Shown here: positions 20,180 through 29,003 of the stretch, piece by piece
How positions within the stretch are numbered: the first letter of the stretch is position 1
Layout of the letters: each line of letters opens with the position of its first letter
DNA from: Trichomonas vaginalis G3
Taxonomy: Eukaryota; Parabasalia; Trichomonadida; Trichomonadidae
Direction: 5' to 3'
DNA length: 64,000 bases
Assembly: GCF_026262505.1 (NCBI RefSeq)
Contig: NC_067207.1
Span: forward strand, 26,938,082 to 27,002,081
Program-made: the position numbers and the translations under genes
The notes under the pieces: generated by a model
Database searches by the model: none
Told to the model about the DNA's origin: nothing
The model's input: only the letters and a program-made list of their open reading frames with translations

Positions 20180-20422
20180 TTAATACGGTTGAGGTGTTGG
20201 ATTTGGTTGCCAACTTGACTGTGGTGCAGGTTCAGGCTGTTGTATAACAGGAGCTTGTTCTTCTGGTTCAGGGTCTTTAGGTATAATACCAACAAACTGA
20301 CCTACTCTTTTACCAATATTTTTGACTCCGTTCCAAATTCCTCTTCCTACGGTTTTTATTCCATTCCATATACCTCTTCCAACTCTTCTGAAGAAGTTTC
20401 CAATACTACTGAAGAAACCCAT
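20180..20422 (-). CDS. Polinton A: 80-residue amphipathic, pVI-like peptide protein
   Basis: A whole short frame. The N-terminal 45 residues contain two repeats (VGRGIWNGIKTV and VGRGIWNGVKNI) of a Gly/Trp/Lys amphipathic helix, followed by a Pro/Gln/Glu tail. This resembles in style the membrane-lytic segment of adenovirus protein VI; that is only an analogy. The start context is TTTTTACATATAGTAAAATG. Confidence 0.6.
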   Translation of the reverse strand: MGFFSSIGNFFRRVGRGIWNGIKTVGRGIWNGVKNIGKRVGQFVGIIPKDPEPEEQAPVIQQPEPAPQSSWQPNPTPQPY

Positions 20423-20440
20423 TTTACTATATGTAAAAAT

Positions 20441-20803
20441 CTAATGTCCGCCTAGTCTCTTACGTTTCCTGTTGAGTTCCATAGCATTCTTTAACTGGAG
20501 CTCATACATTCTGTTTCTCCTCTGGTAGAAAACATACTCTGGGTCAACTCCTGTGTTCGCGTCATCTGCATAGAGTTGTTTATATCCCACTTCGGGGTTT
20601 GTATAAAACTCTTTCCATCTCATATTTGCATACCATGGTGGCAAACCTAACGCAGCGTCATTTGACATGGCAGTTTGCATTTGTACATCTGTTGGCACTT
20701 GACCATAGTTTGCCATTGCAGTTTGTATTCTAACTTCATTTGGAATATTCTCTGGGTTTGGTTGTCCAGGTTGCTGTGCATTCGCTAAGTTCTGTGCGTC
20801 CAT
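20441..20803 (-). CDS. Polinton A: unrecognised 120-residue protein
   Basis: A whole frame starting MDAQNLANAQQPGQPNPENI, with a duplicated motif (VRIQTAMANYGQ / VQMQTAMSNDAA), a Trp/Tyr-rich centre and a basic C-terminus (ELNRKRKRLGGH). The start context is TTTTTATCTAATATTAAATG. It is a small structural-type protein by composition; the family is not recognised. Confidence 0.6.
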   Translation of the reverse strand: MDAQNLANAQQPGQPNPENIPNEVRIQTAMANYGQVPTDVQMQTAMSNDAALGLPPWYANMRWKEFYTNPEVGYKQLYADDANTGVDPEYVFYQRRNRMYELQLKNAMELNRKRKRLGGH

Positions 20804-20826
20804 TTAATATTAGATAAAAATATCTC

Positions 20827-20958
20827 TTACGAGTACATATGCTGAACATTTGCAGACATTGGTTCATCTTCATATTCTCTATATCTTTCTGCCACGTCAA
20901 ATAAGTAAATGACACAATGGAAAAAACCTAAAACAAGTAGTCCTATTTCAAACCACAT
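20827..20958 (-). CDS. Polinton A: 43-residue single-pass membrane protein
   Basis: A very small open frame. The N-terminus is one hydrophobic helix (FEIGLLVLGFFHCVIYLF) followed by a charged tail with Glu, Arg and Tyr. It is supported by its start context (TTTTACTAGTAAGTAAATG, matching neighbouring genes) and by filling the gap before the repeats. It could be a small viral membrane protein. Confidence 0.45.
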   Translation of the reverse strand: MWFEIGLLVLGFFHCVIYLFDVAERYREYEDEPMSANVQHMYS

Positions 20959-20989
20959 TTACTTACTAGTAAAATTTCTTTGTTATGAC

Positions 20990-21424
20990 ACTTTCTCCGT
21001 AAAGACTTTGTTGAGATTTCTTCGTAAAGACTTTGTTGAGATTTCTTCGTAAATGACCCAAAAATATATTTTAGGTGAAGAGGTGAGATTTCACCTCTTT
21101 TTTCACCTCTTTTCTCACCCTCTTGAATTTTCATGAATTTCTTCGTAAAGACTTTGTTAAGATTTCTTCGTAAAGACTTTGTTGAGATTTCTTCGTAAAT
21201 GACCCAAAAATATATTTTAGGTGAAGAGGTGAGATTTCACCTCTTTTCTCACCCTCTTGAATTTTCATGAATTTCTTCGTAAAGACTTTGTTAAGACTTC
21301 TTCATCTAATTTCTCATGAACTTTCTTGTCTATGTTTTGTTAAGACTTCTTCGTAAAGACTTTGTTAAGACTTCTTCGTAAAGACTTTGTTGAGATTTCT
21401 TCGTAAATGACCCTAGTAGTATAT
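20990..21424. repeat. subterminal repeats, left arm
   Basis: Iterations of TTCTTCGTAAAGACTTTGTT alternate with hairpin units (AGGTGAAGAGGTGAGATTTC ... TCACC). This arm is the inverse complement in layout of the arrays at 21425-22225, giving a very large imperfect inverted repeat. Confidence 0.85.
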
Positions 21425-21862
21425 TTTTGGTGTAAATTTCATGAAAATTCAAGAGGTGAAAAAAGAGGTGAAAAAACAGGTGAAATCTCACCTCTTCACC
21501 TAAAATATATTTTTGGTGTAAATTTCATGAAAATTCAAGAGGGTGAAAAATTAGGTGAAAAAACAGGTGAAATCTCACCTCTTCACCTAAAATATATTTT
21601 TGGTGTAAATTTCATGAAAATTCAAGAGGTGAAAAAAGAGGTGAAAAAACAGGTGAAATCTCACCTCTTCACCTAAAATATATTTTTGGTGTAAATTTCA
21701 TGAAAATTCAAGAGGTGAAAAAAGAGGTGAAAAAACAGGTGAAATCTCACCTCTTCACCTAAAATATATTTTTGGTGTAAATTTCATGAAAATTCAAGAG
21801 GTGAGAAATGAGGTGAAAAAACAGGTGAAATCTCACCTCTTCACCTAAAATATATTTTTGTC
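21425..21862. repeat. five tandem ~87-bp hairpin units
   Basis: Five direct copies (starts near 21435, 21521, 21609, 21695 and 21781) each contain ATTTCATGAAAATTCAAGAG, three GGTGA iterations about 12 bases apart, the hairpin AAGAGGTGA/TCACCTCTT on the opposite reading, and TAAAATATATTTTTGGTG. The regular GGTGA spacing is reminiscent of iterons. Confidence 0.9.
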
Positions 21863-21877
21863 TGATTTACGCTCATT

Positions 21878-22225
21878 ACGATGAAGTTTTGACAAAGTCT
21901 TTACGAAGAAATCTTGACAAAGTCTTTACGAAGAAATCTTGACAAAGTCTTTACGATGAAATCTTGACAAAGTCTTTACGATGAAATCTTGACAAAACAT
22001 TTACGATGAAATCTTGACAAAGTCTTTACGATGAAGTCTTGACAAAGTCTTTACGATGAAGTCTTGACAAAACATTTACGAAGAAGAAATCTTGACAAAG
22101 TCTTTACGATGAAATCTTGACAAAGTCTTTACGATGAAATCTTGACAAAGTCTTTACGATGAAATCTTGACAAAGTCTTTACGATGAAGTCTTGACAAAA
22201 CATTTACGAAGAAGTCTTGACAAAA
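21878..22225. repeat. ~25-bp tandem array
   Basis: About 13-14 copies of a unit containing TCTTGACAAAGTCTTTACGA, varying mainly between AAGTCTTT and AAACATTT and between GATGA and GAAGA. It runs up to the terminal repeat of copy A. Confidence 0.9.
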
Positions 22226-22293
22226 CATGAAAACATATATAATTTGTGAAAAGTGAAACATTATATAATGTTTTCGACCAAGAAGACTAACAA

Positions 22294-22501
22294 TTTTCCG
22301 AATAAAAACTTCATTTATACTAAACATCTTCAGGGCGTAACGCGCCTGGAAGCCCTCCGAATAAAAACTTCATTTATACTAAACATCTTCGGGGGCTAGA
22401 AGGCACGAAGTGCCTGGAAGCCATCCCCCAAGAAAAAAAAACTTCATTATACTCATTCATCCTCAGGGCTAGAAGGCACGAAGTGCCTGGAAGCCCCACT
22501 A

Positions 22502-22535
<34 letters not shown>
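22294..22535. repeat. right terminal repeat region of Polinton A
   Basis: Read inwards from the end: a 32-base A tract (T on this strand), GGTAGTGGGGCTTCCAGGCA, the hairpin GGCACTTCGTGCC, then three ~65-75 bp units each with an AGGC-GCC hairpin and GTATAAATGAAGTTTTTATT-type sequence. The outer ~45 bases match the left end of copy B at 44373 in inverse orientation. Confidence 0.85.
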
Positions 22536-22539
<4 letters not shown>

Positions 22540-22902
22540 ATGATCATGATCTCATCAAATATCTCTCAAAAGTATGATATTTCACAAAACTATGCCATCA
22601 CAATATTAATATCGTAGATATAAGCCAAATGGTAGCACATAAACCAGCTATTTTAAATTGACCAAATTCAAAAAGAAATTTTTTTTTTGAAATAAAAACT
22701 TATATATGATATGTTTCCCTGTCACTGAAGAATTTAAATATTTCAAAATTAATAAATAAAATGCCATCGTCAACGATCAACTGGCGCGAGTGGGAGTTTA
22801 CTTTTTTTGATGAAATTATAATCTGCTAACTATAAAATTGTATTCCTCTATCATAGTTGTCAAATTTTTTTGAGAGAATTACATTAATTATCGTTGAATA
22901 TC
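22536..22902. other. intergenic, AT-rich
   Basis: This is host DNA between the end of Polinton A and the first host gene. It is AT-rich, and I see no gene, RNA or clear Initiator. The insertion lies about 370 bases upstream of the kinase start, so it may have replaced or displaced upstream control sequence. Confidence 0.6.
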
Positions 22903-24198
22903 ATGAATCTTCATTTCCCGACCGATGCTAAACAATACGACATTATTTCTCTCATCGGAAAGGGTACATGCTCTAGAGTATATAAAGCTCGTTGCAAAAC
23001 AAATAATACAATCATAGCGATTAAAATAATTAATCTCGAAGAATATCCATTGTCGATTGAAACCATACAGAAACAAACGAAGTTTTGGTCGAAGTGTGAT
23101 CATCCAAATATAGTCAAATATTATGGTTCTTTCACAAATGGTCCAGATTTATGGATTTTAACAGAATTCATGGCTGCTGGATCAATGTATGACATCCTCA
23201 AGTTCGGATATGGCGGTGGCTTTAAGGATGAGTCACTCATTGCTTCCATTGCTTCTGATATTGTCAATGCTTTACTTTATTTACATTCAAACCATGAAAT
23301 TCATCGTGATATACGTAGCGGAAACATCCTATTTAACGCTCACGGTCAAGCTAAGCTCTCAGATTTTGGTTTGGCCACAAGTTTAATTCAAAATGGCCAA
23401 AAACGTTCTGCAGCCGTATCAATGTATGGCGATGCCTGCTATATGGCTCCAGAGATGCTTACCAACAATACTGGCTATACAGAGAAGACAGATATATGGG
23501 GACTTGGCCTTGTTTTGATTGAATTAGCTACAGGCAAAATGCCTTATGCAGGAATGAAATTCATGGAATCGATGGCAAGTATAATCACAAAAGAACCTCC
23601 TACGCTCTCAAAAGATAAGCATTCGAGCTTAATTTGTGACTTCGTAAATCTCTGCCTTAATACGAACCCTAAGAAGCGCGCTTCTGCCGAGGACCTTGCA
23701 GATCACAAATTCCCCAAGACATCTCGCGGAAGTGGAGCCATTGCAACGACAATTTTGTCTCAATTGGCTCCTCTTGAACAGAGATACAAAATCCTATACG
23801 AAAACAAGACAGAACAAAAAATGCAGAAGGAGAAATCCTTTGAAAAAATGGAATTCGACTTCTTTGAAGGAGATAATCCAAATTCTGGCGAAAAATCACC
23901 AAGATCTGATGACAAAAATAATGATAGCGATAAAGAATCTCTCGATAGAGTTGAAACACACGGAAGATTTACGATTACAAGAGTCGGATCTTGTTCAGAT
24001 TCGAAAGAAATGCTTGGGGAATCTCCTCCTCCTGAAAAGAAGAAGAATCCTGCAACAGAAGCTATATCAAGCCAGATAAGACTCCTTAAATTCGAAATTC
24101 AGTCTTTGGAATCTGAAAATGAATTTATTTCCGACAGAATACATCAAATTGCCATGGCATTACAACAAATTAAGGCTAGTAGGGGAGAAAACGAGTAA
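22903..24198 (+). CDS. STE20-type serine/threonine protein kinase (OSR1/SPAK-like)
   Basis: A 431-residue kinase transferring phosphate from ATP to Ser/Thr. The kinase domain spans residues about 12-265: Gly loop GKGTCSRV (19-26), ATP-binding Lys41 (AIK), catalytic loop HRDIRSGN with Asp136, DFG at 154-156 and YMAPEM at 180-185. The order of motifs and the IYRH/GSM insert style resemble the OSR1/SPAK/FRAY branch of STE20 kinases. The loop has Arg where most Ser/Thr kinases have Lys (HRDxR), which may alter activity. The C-terminal ~165 residues are Ser/Asp/Lys-rich and end in a coiled coil. The ATG at 22903 is the first in frame. It is followed by an intergenic space without close neighbours. 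Confidence 0.9.
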   Translation: MNLHFPTDAKQYDIISLIGKGTCSRVYKARCKTNNTIIAIKIINLEEYPLSIETIQKQTKFWSKCDHPNIVKYYGSFTNGPDLWILTEFMAAGSMYDILKFGYGGGFKDESLIASIASDIVNALLYLHSNHEIHRDIRSGNILFNAHGQAKLSDFGLATSLIQNGQKRSAAVSMYGDACYMAPEMLTNNTGYTEKTDIWGLGLVLIELATGKMPYAGMKFMESMASIITKEPPTLSKDKHSSLICDFVNLCLNTNPKKRASAEDLADHKFPKTSRGSGAIATTILSQLAPLEQRYKILYENKTEQKMQKEKSFEKMEFDFFEGDNPNSGEKSPRSDDKNNDSDKESLDRVETHGRFTITRVGSCSDSKEMLGESPPPEKKKNPATEAISSQIRLLKFEIQSLESENEFISDRIHQIAMALQQIKASRGENE

Positions 24199-24779
24199 TT
24201 TGTTTATATATATATATTTTTCCATTAAATATTTTTTTTAATTTTCGAATCAAAAAAAATTGTTATAAATCAATTGTTTCAATGTTGTTTCGAATCCAAT
24301 TGATTTGTGCACAAATACTTTTAAGTTGACGTCAGATTTTCTTCTTAATTTAAACATTTTCCTCGTCTTTAACTTAACTATAAGTATTTTTATCATATAT
24401 GAGTTTTACTATTAAGTATCTATATAGTTGTTAATTGTTATCACTAACAGAGATAAAGACAAAGATATTTGATGCTTCAAAAAGGGGAGTTTCTTCATAT
24501 TTAATCAGCAGTCTATTACAATTGAAACATAATATTTCACAGCCTCAAGATGGCCTACATATAATGCCATAATGAATGGTAACAATTTCAAGATGACCTT
24601 TAAATGATGTTCAATCAAGAAGAGTTGCTTCCGTGCACTTATAACAAATTGCAATTATCACAAATTATTTGTGATTACCCAATAAAATTGACTAGTCAAC
24701 ATCATCTCAAAATTTTGATCGATATCAAATTTTGTGTTTTAAAAAAATTCCATCCAACAAAAATCACTTTTTTTAAGAA
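24199..24779. promoter_or_regulatory. intergenic with an Initiator at 24764-24769
   Basis: The stretch is AT-rich and apparently gene-free. At its end TCACTT (24764-24769) matches the trichomonad Initiator (TCAYWW, A at +1), 14 bases before the ATG at 24780, a typical spacing. I see nothing else in it. Confidence 0.6.
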
Positions 24780-26012
24780 ATGCAAGGAGAAATAAAGTTC
24801 TACTATGGTTCGGAACTTCTAAGTTTAGCACAGTGTTTACCTCGTGGGCACAATTGCATTTGGAAAATTAATGACCAAGAAATCCGATGCAGCAGTACAA
24901 ATCTTGCATTATTTGGTGAATTTTTTGCGAATAGATTTAAATTGGATGCGACACAGTCGGAATTTGAAACAGACTGCACTATATTCCCAGAATCAATTGA
25001 AGTTATACGACAAATTATTGATCAACCAAAATTTAAAAAACAATTGAAAATTCAAATCGTCAAAGATCTGTTTGAAATAGGTAGAATTATCAAAAATAGG
25101 AAGCTGATGAAGCCTTACTCAAAATATTTAGATACTCTCGATAGTTCTACACCAGAAATATTGGAAGAAAAATTTAAAACAAATTATATACTTGGAAAAG
25201 ATACTGGGTATTACATTAATCAATTTGCACTTAATTTCAGCAAGTATAATACCGATAACCTTGTTCCATTTTTATTAAATTTGGATTTTGATACAGTTGA
25301 ACAAATTTTCACAAATGAAAATCTCTGTATCGATGAGGAGGAACAACTACTTAGTGTAGTATTATCATTATCCAATTTTGATAAAAAATATTTTAATTTG
25401 ATCAAATATATCGATTTTAGGTGCATTCCGAAGATTTATATGGACGATCTTAAGGGATTCATTATAAATAACTACAGAACCAACGAACTTCTTCCATTTC
25501 TTGAATCAATTTTTGATATTTATGATTCAGAGAAAAAATACATTCATAAAACAGAAAAACAACAAGAAGCTGAAATGATATCAACTGAATACATCGATCC
25601 AGGCAGAATGGTTGTCATGAATGGCCTTGCAACATCAAAATTGGATAATGGAACAAGAATTGATCCTTTTCCATCAAATACAATAATCAGATCATCAAGT
25701 CGTGGTAGTGCTGTAGCTAATATTACATTGTCTTTTGGTTGCTTGGCTCCAAAAAGCTACTACGTGGGTTTGACTGATGATTTTAAACCAAAATCATGGA
25801 AATTGGAAGGAAAACCAGTTAATTCTGATGATAATCAATTAGTAAAACTCCATAAAGTGGATAGAGTCGAAAGAGATGGATTGTTTACTTTAAATTTAGA
25901 TAGAAAACTAAAAAAGTTGAAATTTAGCTCATTCAAGCTTACAATGCTCACAGATAATTCTAGCCTTATAGAAATTAAGACTTTTGATATAATTGGAACT
26001 TTTTCATACTAA
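24780..26012 (+). CDS. BTB/BACK protein with C-terminal discoidin-like domain
   Basis: A 410-residue protein. Residues about 20-115 look like a degenerate BTB domain (NCIWKINDQEIRC; FFANRF; DCTIFPESIEVIRQII), 120-255 a helical BACK-like region, and 270-410 a discoidin (F5/8 type C)-like domain (PKSWKLEG; RDGLFTLNLDRKLKKLKFS; IEIKTFDIIGTF), the layout of BTBD9-type proteins. Families of this kind are greatly expanded in trichomonads. BTB proteins often bridge cullin-3 ligases to targets, but that role is not shown here. A good Initiator lies 14 bases upstream, and the stop is followed by A (TAAA, a poly(A) signal). Confidence 0.65.
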   Translation: MQGEIKFYYGSELLSLAQCLPRGHNCIWKINDQEIRCSSTNLALFGEFFANRFKLDATQSEFETDCTIFPESIEVIRQIIDQPKFKKQLKIQIVKDLFEIGRIIKNRKLMKPYSKYLDTLDSSTPEILEEKFKTNYILGKDTGYYINQFALNFSKYNTDNLVPFLLNLDFDTVEQIFTNENLCIDEEEQLLSVVLSLSNFDKKYFNLIKYIDFRCIPKIYMDDLKGFIINNYRTNELLPFLESIFDIYDSEKKYIHKTEKQQEAEMISTEYIDPGRMVVMNGLATSKLDNGTRIDPFPSNTIIRSSSRGSAVANITLSFGCLAPKSYYVGLTDDFKPKSWKLEGKPVNSDDNQLVKLHKVDRVERDGLFTLNLDRKLKKLKFSSFKLTMLTDNSSLIEIKTFDIIGTFSY

Positions 26013-26411
26013 ATTATTTTTAATTTTTTATTAGGAATAAAAAATATTACTAATTCATTGTTACATTTGTCTTTTTAGGATATGTAAGAAAAGGTGTATG
26101 ACAAAAGTTAAAAATTATTATAAATTTCAGAATGAATTTAATTCAGAGAGATAAAAGTCATCTTTCATATGATACAAATACTTAACATGACACTGTAACA
26201 TTGGAACAAAAATTTAGGAATTCAAATTTTTAGTAATTATACTCTGTAATGAAAACGATAACAATTTGTACACAGACGCATCTGAATTGACTCAACGATC
26301 TTGCATGGCTGAAAACTTGATTCAAATTAAATTTAAATTTCTCATCATTTGATTCTCAAAGAAATAGAAATGCTCACTTCAGATTCACATAATCACACAT
26401 ATAAATTTTAT
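26013..26411. other. intergenic, AT-rich
   Basis: This separates two convergent reading frames (24780-26012 forward and 26412-27389 reverse). No gene, RNA or repeat is visible. Confidence 0.6.
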
Positions 26412-27389
26412 CTACTTATTTTTATTTAAAATTAATCCGCACGTAAATTCAGCCAACTTTTGATGGCTATTTAAATTGTCTGTATAACACTTAATCGGGA
26501 GATAAATAGCTTCGCAATTATATATTAAATCAGCTCGAACATTACATTTTTTTAATACCATATTCTGGAAAACGGGACTTTTACCAGTAAAATCTGTTTT
26601 ACTTGAATAACAGTATTCTACCAATATGAAAAATGTATATAAACGAGAATTAGGGCAGCGATATGTATATTCGCACTTATTTTTTATAATATTACACCTT
26701 GTAAGAACTAAGGTACACGCAGAGTAAATTAAGATTCCATTTTGGTTCTCAATGTAATTGGAAAATGTAACATTAATTTTATTTGATCGACCATGGTGAA
26801 ATACCATTTCTCTACTTACTTGATAGTTTCTTCGTACGTTAACAAATGCAACTTTTGAGTCAGAATCAACTAATTCAACAATGTAACCTCCATTTTCGTC
26901 TAAAACATAATTATCAATAATGTTTGTATTTTCAAGTAAAATTTTCCCATTGGATTGGTAATTCATGTAGCTAGAAGATTTAGTTTTTGATCCGCATTGC
27001 GAAACTGATGTTTGCTTTACAGAATTAGTAAAATTTTCAGAACTTGAAGCATATGAAGAATATGTTGGCCTTAAATAGGCATATGAATATGCGTAACAGT
27101 TTTTGTTTTGGGAAATTTGACCTTCGTTATAAAAGTAAAGTGATCCTCCATAATCTGAGGAGGATGAACAGCTACAATTGTAGAACTTGCATGATTCAAT
27201 GACCGATTTAGTGGAATTTGATTTTGATGTAATTCTGACAGCGCCTTGATTCTGAAGTGTATCAAATTGACAAAATGAGATATAATATAATGACGCAGAA
27301 TCATTCTCATAATAAGAACTCTTATTATAATATGTTTCAGAAGGTTCTGTTCCAGGAAATTCATCAATCCACCCATTTTTCAGGGCCTT
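26412..27389 (-). pseudogene. beta-helix surface-protein-like reading frame without ATG
   Basis: The frame is open for 326 codons from 27389 down to the stop at 26412, but it contains no ATG near its beginning; the first in-frame Met is 141 codons in. The translation is rich in Asn, Ser, Tyr and Cys with repeated short beta strands (YNCSCSSSDYGGSLYFYNEG; KILLENTNIIDNYVL), as in right-handed beta-helix proteins. It is related to the frame at 35263-36309 (both have a GGS(L/I)Y block and similar spacing). It is probably a 5'-truncated member of a surface-protein family, though an unseen short first exon is possible. Confidence 0.55.
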
Positions 27390-27746
27390 TTAAATCACAT
27401 CAATTTTGACAATTTTATAAATTTCAAAAGATTTGTCAAAAATATCAAATCTGATCAGAGCTTCCTTAAATCATGTCCACTATATTACCTTTAGATTCCT
27501 TTGCAATTCTTTAATATCTGCGGCCTGAAAATCCAGAGTTTTTCCTTGGTGATGAAATTTCGATATTTCATCCTATTCTTCACTCGACATAATATTAGCA
27601 CTTTCCCAACATATTAAATACAATTCCTGATCCTAAATTCATATGATGGATTGAAAATTTTATTTCTTGGCTAAAACCATCATGGCAAACCCAAATTTTA
27701 GCTAAAAGTGACAGGGAAAAAAAAACGTTTAGTATTAAAAAAAAGA
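27390..27746. other. intergenic upstream of the beta-helix frame
   Basis: No complete gene is visible. On the reverse strand a short fragment reads like coding sequence (KFHHQGKTLDFQAADIKELQ) but is closed on both sides, so this may hold decayed remains of another gene or the original 5' part of the neighbour. Confidence 0.4.
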
Positions 27747-27838
27747 CCGATGAGAGCTTCGTTCGAAATATAGAGGGAACTGAGAATGCGCAACCATTCT
27801 CAGGGAATATTGGATGCTATTCCCGTTCCCTCTGTATG
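27747..27838 (+). ncRNA. three-way-junction sequence with hammerhead-like core (candidate structured RNA)
   Basis: Nearly every base from 27772 to 27833 pairs: AGAGGGAAC with GTTCCCTCT (9 bp) encloses two perfect hairpins, TGAGAATG/CATTCTCA (loop CGCAAC) and GGGAATA/TATTCCC (loop TTGGATGC). Just upstream, CCGATGAG, a 4-bp stem-loop and CGAAA follow the order of a hammerhead ribozyme core. The A after GAA pairs with T27837 and extends the main stem. Two positions deviate (C for U4, G for the base at the cleavage position) and stem I is not evident, so a working ribozyme is unlikely. No function is known. Confidence 0.4.
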
Positions 27839-27874
27839 GAAAATTGAGGTTTTCAAAGGGAGTTAAAATAATAT

Positions 27875-28710
27875 CAAATTTATACTAATTTACTTCAAAA
27901 TACAAAAGTATTTGACAGCTAAAATTAGTTACTTTAGCAAGCCTATCAATACCCTTTTACGATTATTGCTACTTTTTCGAAATAAAAGTAAAAACAAATT
28001 TATACTAATTTACTTCAAAATACAAAAGTATTTGACAGCTAAAATTAGTTACTTTAGCAAGCCTATCAATACCCTTTTACGATTATTGCTACTTTTTCGA
28101 AATAAAAGTAAAAACAAATTTATACTAATTTACTTCAAAATACAAAAGTATTTGACAGCCAAAATTAGTTACTTTAGCAAGCCTATCAATACCCTTTTAC
28201 GATTATTGCTACTTTTTCGAAATAAAAGTAAAAACAAATTTATACTAATTTACTTCAAAATACAAAAGTATTTAACAGCTAAAATTAGTTACTTTAGCAA
28301 GCCTATCAATACCCTTTTACGATTATTGCTACTTTTTCGAAATAAAAGTAAAAACAAATTTATACTAATTTACTTCAAAATACAAAAGTATTTGACAGCT
28401 AAAATTAGTTACTTTAGCAAGCCTATCAATACCCTTTTACGATTATTGCTACTTTTTCGAAATAAAAGTAAAAACAAATTTATACTAATTTACTTCAAAA
28501 TACAAAAGTATTTGACAGCTAAAATTAGTTACTTTAGCAAGCCTATCAATACCCTTTTACGATTATTGCTACTTTTTCGAAATAAAAGTAAAAACAAATT
28601 TATACTAATTTACTTCAAAATACAAAAGTATTTGACAGCTAAAATTAGTTACTTTAGCAAGCCTATCAATACCCTTTTACGATTATTGTTACTTTTTCGA
28701 AATAAAATAA
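27875..28710. repeat. minisatellite, seven copies of a 120-bp unit
   Basis: Seven nearly identical 120-bp units in tandem (e.g. TTTATACTAATTTACTTCAA at the start of each). Because 120 is a multiple of three, one strand stays open through the whole array and would encode a 40-residue repeat, but there is no ATG, the translation is Leu/Ile/Phe/Lys-rich low-complexity sequence, and I do not regard it as a gene. The high identity suggests recent expansion. Confidence 0.95.
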
Positions 28711-28810
28711 ATTTATTATCAAAAACCTTTTTTTTCTTAGTAAAAATAAACGAAATTTTTTACCTTATGAACTTTTGATGGAAATATGCAAATTTAAAAT
28801 AATAAAGAAA

Positions 28811-28936
28811 GCCGCGAGCGAAGCGATCGGCTTAGTTCGAAGATTTTGATTCAAATCTTTGCTGATCTGTAATTCGCGGAAGCCGCGAGCGAAGCGAGCG
28901 GCTTAGGTCTAAGATTTTGATTCAAATCTTTGCTTA
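28811..28936. repeat. two copies of a ~55-bp double-hairpin repeat
   Basis: Each copy has a GC-rich hairpin (GCCGCGAGC, loop GAA, GCGAGCGGC in the second copy; slightly changed in the first), followed by an AT-rich near-palindrome (AGATTTTGATTCAAATCT). The GC-rich hairpin stands out against AT-rich surroundings and looks like a dispersed REP-like element. Confidence 0.85.
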
Positions 28937-29003
28937 TATTCCTTAAATTCTTTATGAAACTCGCAACAGTTCCATAAAAAATTTTAAATTCTAAACTGTC
29001 GAA

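Larger units (their letters stand above)
1..22535 (+). mobile_element. Polinton/Maverick copy A (right-hand portion)
   Basis: This is a Polinton whose left end lies outside the window; its right end is the T32 tract at 22504-22535. It is recognised by its packaging ATPase, SF3 helicase, capsid-type proteins and rve integrase, and by an end that is the inverted counterpart of the one opening copy B at 44373. Nucleotide identity to copy B is very high over 1-10130, which suggests a young insertion. It is broken, with roughly a dozen or more breaks in the visible part. Its right half (11.7-22.2 kb) is rich in accessory genes and repeats, and many of those genes look whole. I recognise no polymerase gene in the visible part. 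Confidence 0.9.

Noticed and set aside
21407-21676. Open frame across the hairpin repeats near 21.4-21.7 kb
   Set aside because: It only reads through tandem repeats, has no conserved body and lies in the subterminal array.
21878-22225. CRISPR-like array
   Set aside because: The ~25-bp units are directly contiguous with no unique spacers, and the host is a eukaryote.
27747-27838. Calling an active hammerhead ribozyme
   Set aside because: The core deviates at a key U and at the cleavage base, and stem I cannot be seen, so only a structured-RNA candidate is claimed.
27912-28778. A 288-codon open frame across the 120-bp minisatellite
   Set aside because: It has no ATG, its composition is Leu/Ile/Phe/Lys-rich low-complexity sequence, and its openness follows from the repeat length being a multiple of three.
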